Shown: positions 7,521-13,967 of the stretch, piece after piece
Layout of the letters: each line of letters starts with the position of its first letter
Position numbering within the stretch: the stretch's first letter is position 1
NCBI GenBank assembly: GCA_049694275.1
Contig: JBAVQS010000063.1
Location: 1-19,352 of the forward strand
Direction of reading: 5' to 3'
DNA length: 19,352 bases
From: JBAVQS01 sp049694275
GTDB taxonomy: Bacteria; Chloroflexota; Anaerolineae; UBA4142; SHND01
Made by a program: the position numbers and the translations under genes
Notes under the pieces: generated by a model
Databases searched by the model: none
Told to the model about the DNA's origin: nothing
What the model saw: only the letters and a program-made list of their open reading frames with translations

Positions 7521-7545
7521 CGCTCGGTGCGACAGATGCTAGAAT
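7517..7545 (+). promoter_or_regulatory. Sigma-A-type promoter at the murJ 3' end
   Basis: TTGACG (7517-7522) overlaps the murJ stop codon and is followed after exactly 17 bases by TAGAAT (7540-7545), with TGC just before it. Boxes and spacing are the same as at 2057. It would start transcripts near 7552, serving the DUF2442 gene. Confidence 0.7.
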
Positions 7546-7658
7546 TAGCTTCGGCAGTGGGCTACAACTTGAAGGAGCTCCGGCAAGTTAGAGAACTGGT
7601 GGAACAAAACGCCGACCTTTTTGTGGAGAAATGGTATGAACACCTTAAGCGAGGTTAG
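7536..7658 (+). pseudogene. DUF4160-like C-terminal remnant
   Basis: A 40-codon frame (ATG 7536, or GTG 7527) encodes a helix-rich peptide containing LKELRQVRELVEQNADLFVE followed by KWYEHL. This resembles the end of DUF4160 proteins ('..ELR.I.RLV.EN...LLEAWNEYF'). The N-terminal two thirds of a normal 80-90 residue DUF4160 are absent. Its end overlaps the DUF2442 start by 23 bases, the arrangement usual for DUF4160-DUF2442 pairs. The promoter at 7517 would initiate downstream of this ATG, so the fragment is probably untranslated debris. Confidence 0.5.
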
Positions 7659-7881
7659 CCCAACTACGGTTCTAGCCGTTGATCTGCGGTTTACTGACGA
7701 TGCCCTAGTCGTCAGTCTTTCGGATGGCCGGGAGGTATCTGTTCCATTAGAATGGTTTCCACTCCTGCGCGATGCGACGGCTGAACAGCGCAAAAATTGG
7801 CGATTCATCGCCAAGGGCATTGGGATTCATTGGGAAGATGTAGACGAAGACATCGCCGTCTCTACCTTATTGCGAATGTAA
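7636..7881 (+). CDS. DUF2442 family protein
   Basis: This 81-residue protein matches DUF2442: LRFTDDALVVSLSDGREVSV, PLEWFPLL near the middle, and the closing IGIHWEDVDEDI followed by a short 'S..LLR' tail. The family is small and soluble, often found beside DUF4160 proteins in pairs that resemble toxin-antitoxin modules, but activity is not established. The ATG at 7636 has GGAG seven bases upstream; the in-frame TTG 7621 has no site. Its partner gene appears truncated upstream, so it is probably an orphan. A promoter at 7517 could express it. Confidence 0.85.
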   Translation: MNTLSEVSPTTVLAVDLRFTDDALVVSLSDGREVSVPLEWFPLLRDATAEQRKNWRFIAKGIGIHWEDVDEDIAVSTLLRM

Positions 7882-7897
7882 GCGTCGAATAATTAGC

Positions 7898-8003
7898 TTG
7901 TGCAAAAGGTGGAAGGCGGACATGCTCTATGGTTACCTTTGTGGGACCAAATTCAAACAACGAGTTGAAGCTATAGTCGAGTCCTTTGTTGTAATGAATG
8001 CGC
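7898..8003 (+). pseudogene. DUF2130-like gene remnant
   Basis: Frame 2 encodes ADMLYGYLCGTKFKQRVEAI followed by VESF and a few more residues. This resembles the conserved block of DUF2130 proteins ('.EMLYEYLTS.EFRQRVEAIVEAF..M'). Full proteins are several hundred residues, and here only about 35 residues align before the frame becomes unrelated text (open until 8080). There is no ribosome-binding site. I read it as a degraded fragment in an accessory patch. Confidence 0.5.
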
Positions 8004-8017
8004 AAGCGATAAATCTA

Positions 8018-8044
8018 CCCGTTTCGGCAACGCACCGAAGCGGG
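8018..8044 (+). repeat. Hairpin upstream of the DUF2277 gene
   Basis: CCCGTTTCGG (8018-8027) pairs with CCGAAGCGGG (8035-8044) through ten pairs, one of them G-U, around the loop CAACGCA. No T-run follows, so it is either a Rho-assisted 3' end of the DUF2442 transcript or a 5' element of the next gene. Confidence 0.5.
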
Positions 8045-8072
8045 CGGTTCATAAATCGACACAGGGTGAATT

Positions 8073-8315
8073 ATGTGTAGGAGCATCAAGCAACTGCGAC
8101 ACATCGGCGACCAACCGACTGATCAAGAGATTCAGGAAGCCGCACTCCAGTTCGTTCGCAAAGTGAGCGGATACCGTAAACCCTCGCGGGCCAATCAAGC
8201 CGCATTCGAGCGCGCGGTCGCCGATATTGCCTTGGCAACAAAGGTTCTACTTGAGCAGATTGACCAGATGCATGGTACAGCGCCCGTGACTCAAGAACCT
8301 GAACGCATCCATTAG
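8073..8315 (+). CDS. DUF2277 family protein
   Basis: This 80-residue protein has the DUF2277 hallmark: an N-terminal MCRSIKQL, then PTDQEIQEAALQFVRKVSG, KPSRANQAAFERAVADI, and a final helix with LLEQI. Length is normal for the family. Function is unknown; it is small, soluble and helical, with a conserved Cys at residue 2. The ATG has AGGGTG about five bases upstream. It lies alone between a hairpin and the glpX promoter, so it is likely monocistronic or read through from 7517. Confidence 0.9.
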   Translation: MCRSIKQLRHIGDQPTDQEIQEAALQFVRKVSGYRKPSRANQAAFERAVADIALATKVLLEQIDQMHGTAPVTQEPERIH

Positions 8316-8350
8316 ACAACCCATCGCCCCCACCTTCTTCCCTTCCGCCG

Positions 8351-8379
8351 TTGCCTCCCTGCCGCAAATAGAGTAGAAT
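8351..8379 (+). promoter_or_regulatory. Sigma-A-type promoter of glpX
   Basis: TTGCCT (8351-8356) and TAGAAT (8374-8379) are spaced by 17 bases. Transcription would start near 8386, giving a 5' leader of about 69 bases that contains the hairpin at 8400-8428. Confidence 0.65.
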
Positions 8380-8399
8380 GCAAATCGCAAGCGGCTGAA

Positions 8400-8428
8400 A
8401 ACCAAAAGGGCTCGAACCCCTTTTGGTT
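8400..8428 (+). promoter_or_regulatory. Hairpin in the glpX 5' leader
   Basis: AACCAAAAGGG (8400-8410) and CCCTTTTGGTT (8418-8428) form a perfect 11-bp stem with a 7-base loop. The octamer TGCAAATC occurs just outside on both sides (8379-8386 and 8428-8435). No T-run follows the stem, so it is not an ordinary attenuator. It may stabilise the mRNA 5' end or bind a regulator. Confidence 0.6.
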
Positions 8429-8454
8429 GCAAATCACGTTTCAACGGAGAGACT

Positions 8455-9456
8455 ATGCAAACACCCCCTGATCGTAATATCGCCCTCGAACTCGTTCGCG
8501 TCACCGAATCGGCGGCCATGTCGGCTGCGCGCTGGATGGGCCGCGGCGACAAGAATAACGCCGACAAGGCCGCAGTGGACGCGATGCGCCTGATGCTCAG
8601 CAGCCTTTACATGGACGGCATCGTCGTGATCGGCGAAGGGGAAAAGGACAAGGCGCCCATGCTCTATAACGGCGAGCGGATCGGCGTCACCCAGGCAGGA
8701 ATTACCGAGGTCGAAGAGAACGTCCCCCAGATTGACCTGGCGGTAGACCCGATCGACGGGACCCGCCTCTTGTCCAAAGGGCTGCCCAACGCTCTATCCG
8801 TCGTGACGCTGGCCGAACGCGGCTCGATGTTCAACCCTGGGCCGATCGTCTATATGGACAAGATTGCGGTCGGACCGGAGGCGCGCGGCGTGATCGATCT
8901 CGACGCGCCGGTCGAGGATAATCTGCACAAGATTGCCAAAGCGCTGGGCAAGGACACCTGTGAGCTGACCGTCGTCATTCTCGAACGGCCCCGGCATGAC
9001 AAACTCATCGAAGAGGTGCGCGCTTGCTGTGCGCGACTCAAGCTAATCACCGATGGCGATGTCGCGGGCGCAATCTCAACTGCGCTTGAAGAGACTGGCG
9101 TCGACGTGCTGATGGGAATCGGCGGATCCCCCGAAGCCGTGATTACCGCGGGGGCGCTCCAATGCCTGGGCGGCGAAATTCAGGCGCGGTTGTACCCGCG
9201 GGATGAGGTCGAAGAGCGCCGCGCCCTTGAAATGGGCTATGATCTTAAACGCGTGTTTAACAGCCAGGACCTCGTTCACAGCGACAACATCTTTTTCTCG
9301 GCGACAGGGATCACCGACGGGGAAATGCTCGAGGGGGTTCATTATCATGCCAAGTATGTCACGACCCACTCGCTCGTTCTCCGCAGCAAGAGCGGCACCA
9401 TCCGCTACATCCAATCGACCCATCCCATCGACAAGGTCAACGAGATTCTATCCTGA
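8455..9456 (+). CDS. glpX: Fructose-1,6-bisphosphatase class II
   Basis: GlpX hydrolyses fructose 1,6-bisphosphate to fructose 6-phosphate in gluconeogenesis and, in autotrophs, carbon fixation; some also act on sedoheptulose bisphosphate. The 333-residue protein has normal length. It shows ELVRVTESAAMSAARWMGRG with DKNNADKAAVDAM at the N-terminus, IGEGEKDKAPML, and the metal/phosphate motif VDPIDGTRLL. It also has DGDVAGAI and GIGGSPEAVI, plus the C-terminal DNIFFSATGITDGEML. These are the lithium-sensitive phosphatase fold's Mn/Mg ligands and substrate-binding segments. The ATG has GGAGA five bases upstream. It has its own promoter and a long 3' hairpin, so it is probably monocistronic. Confidence 0.97.
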   Translation: MQTPPDRNIALELVRVTESAAMSAARWMGRGDKNNADKAAVDAMRLMLSSLYMDGIVVIGEGEKDKAPMLYNGERIGVTQAGITEVEENVPQIDLAVDPIDGTRLLSKGLPNALSVVTLAERGSMFNPGPIVYMDKIAVGPEARGVIDLDAPVEDNLHKIAKALGKDTCELTVVILERPRHDKLIEEVRACCARLKLITDGDVAGAISTALEETGVDVLMGIGGSPEAVITAGALQCLGGEIQARLYPRDEVEERRALEMGYDLKRVFNSQDLVHSDNIFFSATGITDGEMLEGVHYHAKYVTTHSLVLRSKSGTIRYIQSTHPIDKVNEILS

Positions 9457-9460
9457 TTTC

Positions 9461-9514
9461 GAACCCTTGGGGCCGCCAGTGCAGAGCGCAGGCAATCGGC
9501 AGCCTCAAGGGTTC
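9461..9514 (+). terminator. Long hairpin just after glpX, without T-run
   Basis: GAACCCTTGGGGC (9461-9473) pairs with GCCTCAAGGGTTC (9502-9514) over 13 positions, one of them G-U, starting four bases after the glpX stop. The loop is 28 bases with weaker internal pairing. The missing T-run suggests a 3'-protecting hairpin or Rho-assisted end rather than a classical terminator. Confidence 0.5.
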
Positions 9515-9535
9515 ATCCCATCGACACCGTCTGCC

Positions 9536-9559
9536 GGTCAAATCAAGTTTGATTTGACC
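9536..9559. promoter_or_regulatory. 24-bp palindrome overlapping the -35 box (operator candidate)
   Basis: The left arm GGTCAAATCAA (9536-9546) and its exact 11-base complement (9549-9559) are separated by GT. The right arm ends exactly at the end of the -35 hexamer TTGACC, so a dimeric regulator bound here would block RNA polymerase. No T-run follows, arguing against a terminator. Confidence 0.65.
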
Positions 9560-9582
9560 TGTTTGGAAAATTGTGCTATATT
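9554..9582 (+). promoter_or_regulatory. Sigma-A-type promoter for rho
   Basis: TTGACC (9554-9559) and TATATT (9577-9582) are separated by 17 bases, with TGC immediately before the -10 box. Transcription would start near 9588 and run about 378 bases before the rho ATG. Confidence 0.65.
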
Positions 9583-9965
9583 ATTCGTGTTCGTTCAAGG
9601 ATCTCCAAATCCAAGACCTCTCCGCTTGTCAAGACCTCGATCCTGATTGCGCGATTTGCTTTCCAAGGGATCCCTTTGTGCACCTGGGTTAATGCTCCCG
9701 ATTGCGCGTTGGGACGATCAGAGACAAGCTGCACGGCCTTTTTTCTGCCCCACTGAGCGTACAAAAATTGGCTTGTGTTTCGTTTCTAATTGGAGACATC
9801 TCAGTTCCTCACCTTGTGCAAGGCCGCACCGAGACATGCCGTAGAGCCGGCGATTTTAATCCAGCGGAATTTTGAACACTAACCCCAACGGCGTAACGCC
9901 AATTGCGTCACACGCCCAATCATTGGAGGCTGTCCCCGCATCTATCTCCGGGGCCTGTTACCGTT

Positions 9966-11255
9966 ATGGCAAGAAATCCTGATACGATGGCGCCTGATAC
10001 CCTGAATTACGCAGAGCTCGATAACAAGAGCCTGACGGAACTGCGTGAACTTGCCAAAGAGCAAGCGATCAGCGGCTATTCCAAGTACAAAAAGAATGAT
10101 TTGATTTTTAGATTGTTGCGCGCCAAGGCCGAACGGGAGGGCCTGATATTCGGCGGAGGCGTGCTCGAGATTGTGCAGGATGGAATCGGCTTTTTGCGAT
10201 CCGACCACCTGCTGCCGGGCGACGAAGATGTCTATGTCTCGCAATCTCAAATTCGCCGCTTTGGCCTCCGCACAGGCGACATGGTCATCGGCCAGGTCCG
10301 CCCCCCCAAAGACACGGAAAAATATTATGGTCTGCTCCGTGTCGAAGCCGTGAATGGGGTCGACCCCGAAGCGGCAAAACAGCGCCCCGATTTTGACAAG
10401 CTGACCCCCATCTTTCCGAACGTCCAATTCAAGCTCGAAACCAAAGGCAATATCCTGGCGACCCGCCTGCTCGATATGCTGGCGCCAATCGGCAAGGGCC
10501 AGCGCGGGCTCATCGTCTCGCCCCCCAAAGCCGGCAAGACCACTATTCTCAAGCAGGTGGCCAATGGGGTCTCGGAAAATTACCCCAATGCCCACCTGAT
10601 GGTCGTGCTAATTGGCGAGCGTCCGGAAGAGGTAACCGACGTAGACCGGTCGGTCGAAGCGGAGGTGTTCGCCTCAACCTTTGACGCCGAAGTCGAGAGT
10701 CAGACCCGGGTCGCTGAAATGGCCCTCCAGCGAGCTAAGCGCCTCGTCGAAGCCGGCAAAGACGTGGTCATTATGCTGGACTCCATCACCCGCCTGGCGC
10801 GCGCGTACAACCTGGTTGTCCCGCCCAGCGGGCGCACCCTCACCGGCGGCTTTGATCCTGCCGCCTTATACCCGCCCAAGCGCTTTTTTGGAGCGGCGCG
10901 CAATTTGGAGGAAGGCGGGAGTTTGACTATTATTGCAACGTGCCTGGTGGATACCGGCAGTCGCATGGATGACCTGATTTACGAAGAGTTCAAGGGTACC
11001 GGCAACATGGAAATCCATCTCAATCGCAAGCTCGCCGACCGCCGCATCTATCCGGCAATGGATTGGGAACGCTCCAGCACACGCCGTGAAGAACTGCTCA
11101 TCGACGAAGAAACCCTCCCGCGGGTTTGGACATTGCGCCGCATGTTGGCGGCAATGGGCGGCGGTCCTGAAGAGATCGGGCTCGTGATCGAGCGCATGGC
11201 CAAGACCAAGAGTAACAAGGACTTTCTTGGCAACCTGAACAAAGAAGATTACTAG
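9966..11255 (+). CDS. rho: Transcription termination factor Rho
   Basis: Rho is a hexameric RNA-dependent ATPase that terminates transcription. The 429-residue protein begins with the N-terminal helical domain (SLTELRELAKEQAISGYSKY). The cold-shock-like primary RNA-binding domain follows (GFLRSDHLLPGDEDVYVSQS, then RRFGLRTGD). The ATPase core has Walker A SPPKAGKTT (Lys191), IGERPEEVTDV, the Walker B region VVIMLDSITRLARAYN, the Q/R-loop region PALYPPKRFFGAARN-like, and ATCLVDTGSRMDDLIYEEFK with the arginine-finger block. No N-terminal insertion is present, and length is close to the 419 residues of E. coli Rho. I chose ATG 9966; ATG 9987 is possible, and neither has a clear ribosome-binding site. 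The next gene starts five bases after its stop. Confidence 0.97.
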   Translation: MARNPDTMAPDTLNYAELDNKSLTELRELAKEQAISGYSKYKKNDLIFRLLRAKAEREGLIFGGGVLEIVQDGIGFLRSDHLLPGDEDVYVSQSQIRRFGLRTGDMVIGQVRPPKDTEKYYGLLRVEAVNGVDPEAAKQRPDFDKLTPIFPNVQFKLETKGNILATRLLDMLAPIGKGQRGLIVSPPKAGKTTILKQVANGVSENYPNAHLMVVLIGERPEEVTDVDRSVEAEVFASTFDAEVESQTRVAEMALQRAKRLVEAGKDVVIMLDSITRLARAYNLVVPPSGRTLTGGFDPAALYPPKRFFGAARNLEEGGSLTIIATCLVDTGSRMDDLIYEEFKGTGNMEIHLNRKLADRRIYPAMDWERSSTRREELLIDEETLPRVWTLRRMLAAMGGGPEEIGLVIERMAKTKSNKDFLGNLNKEDY

Positions 11256-11260
11256 AGTTC

Positions 11261-12397
11261 ATGCTCTACCCTTACAATTCAATCCTCGCGCGCCTGGTAA
11301 GTTCGCTGAAATGGCTGGTCGAAAAGGCGCGCAGGGCTATTGTCGAGAACCGTAGCAACATTCCACTGCTCGCGCGGCTCTCTGCTCATCTGGGGATCAT
11401 CGCGCTCGTCATTTTCGGCCTTCTCATGAGCGGCGTCGAGATTCGCGCGGCTGGCGCCGATATCGTGTCGGTAGCGGATCCACCCGGCGGGCTCGCGCCA
11501 TTGGGGAGTGGCTTTCAACAGGAGAACAGTGGCAGTCTCGTTCCCTATCTCTCGCCCCTTACCAGCCGCTCTCCGATTCAAAACCAGGCACCCGATAGCA
11601 CGCCGCAGCAGGGGCGCACGCAGGTCGTCCAGTACACGGTAAGTCCGGGCGATACGGTTACCGGCATTGCATCCCACTTTCACGTCTCGGCCGATTCGGT
11701 CCTCTGGGCCAACGCCAAGCTCGAAGACAATCCTGACATGCTCTCGATCGGTCAGAACCTCAACATTCCCCCCACCACAGGCGTTCTCTATACCGTCCAG
11801 CCGGGAGATACTGTCGAGGCAATTGCCAATCGCTTTAAAGCCAAAGCGCAGGATATTTACGGCGACATTTTCAACCAGGAGCACCATGATTTCAAATCCA
11901 ATCCGCCCAAGTTAACGGCGAGCGAATTTGTCATGGTCCCTGGCGGCTCGAAACCGTTCGTCGCATCCAAATCGATTATTTCCGGTGTTGCGCCGCAGGC
12001 TGCCCCCAGGGGCACCACGAATTTTATCACGCCGGTCAGCGCCTGTCTCTCCCAAATCTTTTGGGCGCGACATTCCGGCGTCGACCTCGCAGCGCCGATA
12101 GGCACCCCGGTCTATGCTGCCGACTCTGGGTATATCGCCGTCGTCGGCTGGGATAACACCGGCTATGGAAACATGATCTTGCTCAATCATGGCAACGGCT
12201 ATATGACCCGTTATGGGCACCTGAGCGCCTTTAACGTCGAACCGGGCCAGGCAGTCAAAAAGGGCGCATTGATCGGACGGGTGGGCAGCACCGGGCACTC
12301 GACCGGTCCGCATTTGCACTTTGAGATCATTCTGAATGGGGCCTTTAAAAACCCCGCCTATTACATCAAGTTACCAGGGCGCTGTTACGGGTACTAG
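11261..12397 (+). CDS. LysM and M23 peptidase domain envelope protein
   Basis: The 378-residue product has a cytoplasmic N-terminus of about 40 residues, one membrane segment (about 43-60) and a low-complexity linker. Two LysM-type repeats follow (about 126-172, YTVSPGDTVTGIASHFHVSA; and 177-226, YTVQPGDTVEAIANRFKAKA). The C-terminal domain (about 255-370) is a lysostaphin-like M23 metallopeptidase. The zinc ligands are visible: His271 and Asp275 in HSGVDLA, and His351/His353 in GPHLHFEI. It should bind and cut or regulate peptidoglycan outside the membrane. It starts five bases after the rho stop with only a weak site, so it is likely co-transcribed with rho. A GC-rich hairpin follows. Confidence 0.93.
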   Translation: MLYPYNSILARLVSSLKWLVEKARRAIVENRSNIPLLARLSAHLGIIALVIFGLLMSGVEIRAAGADIVSVADPPGGLAPLGSGFQQENSGSLVPYLSPLTSRSPIQNQAPDSTPQQGRTQVVQYTVSPGDTVTGIASHFHVSADSVLWANAKLEDNPDMLSIGQNLNIPPTTGVLYTVQPGDTVEAIANRFKAKAQDIYGDIFNQEHHDFKSNPPKLTASEFVMVPGGSKPFVASKSIISGVAPQAAPRGTTNFITPVSACLSQIFWARHSGVDLAAPIGTPVYAADSGYIAVVGWDNTGYGNMILLNHGNGYMTRYGHLSAFNVEPGQAVKKGALIGRVGSTGHSTGPHLHFEIILNGAFKNPAYYIKLPGRCYGY

Positions 12398-12413
12398 ATT
12401 TGCGATCGGAGAA

Positions 12414-12439
12414 GAGGGGCAGGCGTGAACCTGCCCCTC
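12414..12439 (+). terminator. Strong GC hairpin between the M23 gene and the site-2 protease
   Basis: GAGGGGCAGG (12414-12423) and CCTGCCCCTC (12430-12439) form a perfect 10-bp stem with a 6-base loop. GCTACTAGC follows rather than a T-run. It occupies the space where a ribosome-binding site for the ATG at 12450 would be sought. Confidence 0.55.
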
Positions 12440-12449
12440 GCTACTAGCT

Positions 12450-13610
12450 ATGTTTGGATGGCGGTCATTTAGAATTGGCAAAATCATGGGGATTCCGATC
12501 TCGATCGATCCCACCTGGTTGATTATTTTCGCGGTTCTTACTTTCGAGTTGAGCACCGGCGTGCTGCCGACCGCATTAGGATTCAGCCGGCGACGCGGCG
12601 TGAATATCGAGACGATACTCCTCGGGCTGCTGACCAGCCTTTTGTTTTTCGGCAGCGTCCTCGCGCACGAACTCTCTCATTCCTGGATGGCGCTCAAGCG
12701 CGGCATTCCCGTCCTCGGCATTACCCTTTTTATCTTTGGCGGCGTCGCTCAGATCGGCGACGAGGCGGATCGGCCCTCGACCGAGTTTCTCGTCGCCATC
12801 ATGGGCCCGCTCATGTCGCTCGCGCTCGCGTGCGTGTTCGCCGTCTTTTGGATCTGGCCGCTCGCCCTCTTTTATTACTGGCCCGATACCCGGACCTGGC
12901 TCTTACCGGTTGCCGTCGTCGCCTCTTACCTATCGACGACCAACGGGATTCTGGTCGTCTTTAATCTCCTCCCTGGGTTCCCAATGGATGGCGGCCGGGT
13001 ACTGCGCGCGCTCCTTTGGGGCCGGTCACACGACCTACCTCGTTCGACGCGTATCGCGATGCTCATCGGGCGCGGGATTGCGGTGCTACTCGTCCTCTTT
13101 GGAATTTGGAGCATTTGGCAGAGCGGGTTCAATGGCGTGTGGTGGCTGTTGATTGGCGGCTTTTTGTGGAACGCCGCAGGCGAAGCCTATCGCTCGACCC
13201 TCTTCCGTGAGTCGCTCAAGAATGTGGCGGTTGGGAATATCATGAGCATCCCTATTGCGCCTGTGCCGGCCAATCTTGGGCTGTCCAATTTTATTGAGCA
13301 GTATCTCATCCCCTATCGCGGCGGAGTCTATCGCATCGAACAGGAAGGTCGGACCGTGGGCCTCGTGGGAGGTGGTCAGGTTCGCGACATTCCGCGCGAG
13401 CGCTGGCAGAGCCTTACCGTCCAGGAGGTGATGCTGACGCCATCTGCCGAAAATGTGACGCCCCAGGACAGCGCACTGACGGTGTTCAAAAAGCTCACGC
13501 AGCGCGCGGGTCAGGATGGCAAGGAATTGCCAGTGGTGCATGAGGGACAGCTCGTCGGCCTCGTCGGACATCCAGAATTAGCCCGCTATCTCGATTTAAA
13601 AGCAAAATAG
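12450..13610 (+). CDS. Site-2-protease-like M50 metallopeptidase with CBS pair
   Basis: This 386-residue membrane protein belongs to the S2P/M50 family of intramembrane zinc proteases. The N-terminus FRIGKIMGIPISIDPTW is typical. The zinc motif HELSH places His73, Glu74 and His77 in one membrane helix, and the third ligand is Asp180 in FPMDGGRVLRA. About five to six hydrophobic segments are visible. The C-terminal 120 residues form two CBS-like domains (VGNIMS..., VQEVMLTPSAENV... with LPVVHEGQLVGLVG), which usually sense adenosyl ligands. Substrates may be anti-sigma factors or other membrane proteins; none is encoded beside it. No ribosome-binding site is seen before the ATG, where a strong hairpin sits. 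It ends seven bases before the atp promoter. Confidence 0.93.
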   Translation: MFGWRSFRIGKIMGIPISIDPTWLIIFAVLTFELSTGVLPTALGFSRRRGVNIETILLGLLTSLLFFGSVLAHELSHSWMALKRGIPVLGITLFIFGGVAQIGDEADRPSTEFLVAIMGPLMSLALACVFAVFWIWPLALFYYWPDTRTWLLPVAVVASYLSTTNGILVVFNLLPGFPMDGGRVLRALLWGRSHDLPRSTRIAMLIGRGIAVLLVLFGIWSIWQSGFNGVWWLLIGGFLWNAAGEAYRSTLFRESLKNVAVGNIMSIPIAPVPANLGLSNFIEQYLIPYRGGVYRIEQEGRTVGLVGGGQVRDIPRERWQSLTVQEVMLTPSAENVTPQDSALTVFKKLTQRAGQDGKELPVVHEGQLVGLVGHPELARYLDLKAK

Positions 13611-13617
13611 CGCGCAT

Positions 13618-13646
13618 TTGATAATTCCGGCTGTTTTGTGTATAAT
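13618..13646 (+). promoter_or_regulatory. Sigma-A-type promoter of the atp operon
   Basis: TTGATA (13618-13623) and a consensus TATAAT (13641-13646) are separated by 17 bases, just after the site-2 protease stop. It is the strongest-looking promoter in the window and suits the ATP synthase operon. The leader to atpI is about 90 bases. Confidence 0.78.
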
Positions 13647-13690
13647 TGCGCCCGATTGCACAAAGTCGTGCGCTCATCCCATCATCAGGC

Positions 13691-13730
13691 CGGGCGCGCA
13701 TGTTGTTGCAGTCGGCCCGATAAATTTTTT
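13691..13730 (+). promoter_or_regulatory. Possible attenuator-like hairpin in the atp leader
   Basis: CGGGC (13691-13695) can pair with GCCCG (13715-13719), with a further GCA/TGC pairing inside the loop. Five bases later there is a run of six T (13725-13730), followed by the atpI ribosome-binding site GAGGGAG. The stem is short and the T-run is offset, so attenuation is only a possibility. Confidence 0.3.
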
Positions 13731-13742
13731 GCGAGGGAGCAA

Positions 13743-13967
13743 ATGCGCGACCCGATGACCGGCTCCCGGCTGATTCTCCAACTGACAGCCATCGTCGCTC
13801 TAGCCGGAGCGGCCCCGCTTCTCGCCGGTATCCTGCTGGACCGCCTTTTGCAAACCTCTCCCTGTTTGACCTTGTTTATGACGGGCCTTGGCATTACGCT
13901 GGGGACGGTAGCCGTGATCCGTCAAGTCAATGCGGTGTACTCTAGTATAGCCGGAGGAAAAAAGTGA
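13743..13967 (+). CDS. atpI: ATP synthase accessory protein AtpI/AtpZ family
   Basis: The 74-residue protein has two hydrophobic helices (about residues 8-28 and 33-53) connected by a short loop, ending in SSIAGGKK, as in AtpI/AtpZ-like proteins at the head of F0F1 operons. These small proteins aid c-ring assembly or Mg/Ca uptake in other bacteria. The ATG at 13743 has GAGGGAG four to five bases upstream. The frame is open further 5' to 13638, but that would start inside the promoter. Its stop overlaps the GTG of atpB (GTGA). Confidence 0.85.
   Translation: MRDPMTGSRLILQLTAIVALAGAAPLLAGILLDRLLQTSPCLTLFMTGLGITLGTVAVIRQVNAVYSSIAGGKK

Larger units (their letters stand above)
9457..9965 (+). other. 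Gene-free stretch: glpX 3' hairpin, promoter, long rho leader
   Basis: This 509-bp interval has no coding frame I can support on either strand. It holds the glpX hairpin, a promoter with a palindromic operator candidate (9536-9582), and about 378 bases of predicted untranslated leader before rho. In the leader there is a GC stem CCCCG/CGGGG at 9934-9953 close to the rho start and a GGAGG at 9925-9929 not followed by a usable start codon. Rho is autoregulated through its leader in other bacteria; whether that happens here is inference. Confidence 0.5.

Noticed and set aside
9665..9676. Palindrome AAGGGATCCCTT in the rho leader
   Set aside because: A single 12-bp palindrome without loop or context; expected by chance at this scale.
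9571..9844. Small frames in the rho leader as leader peptides
   Set aside because: Start codons are TTG without ribosome-binding sites, and the peptides show no family pattern or codon bias; a rho leader peptide cannot be supported.
13638..13742. N-terminal extension of AtpI
   Set aside because: It would begin within the promoter -10 region and has a Cys-rich sequence foreign to AtpI; ATG 13743 has a good ribosome-binding site.
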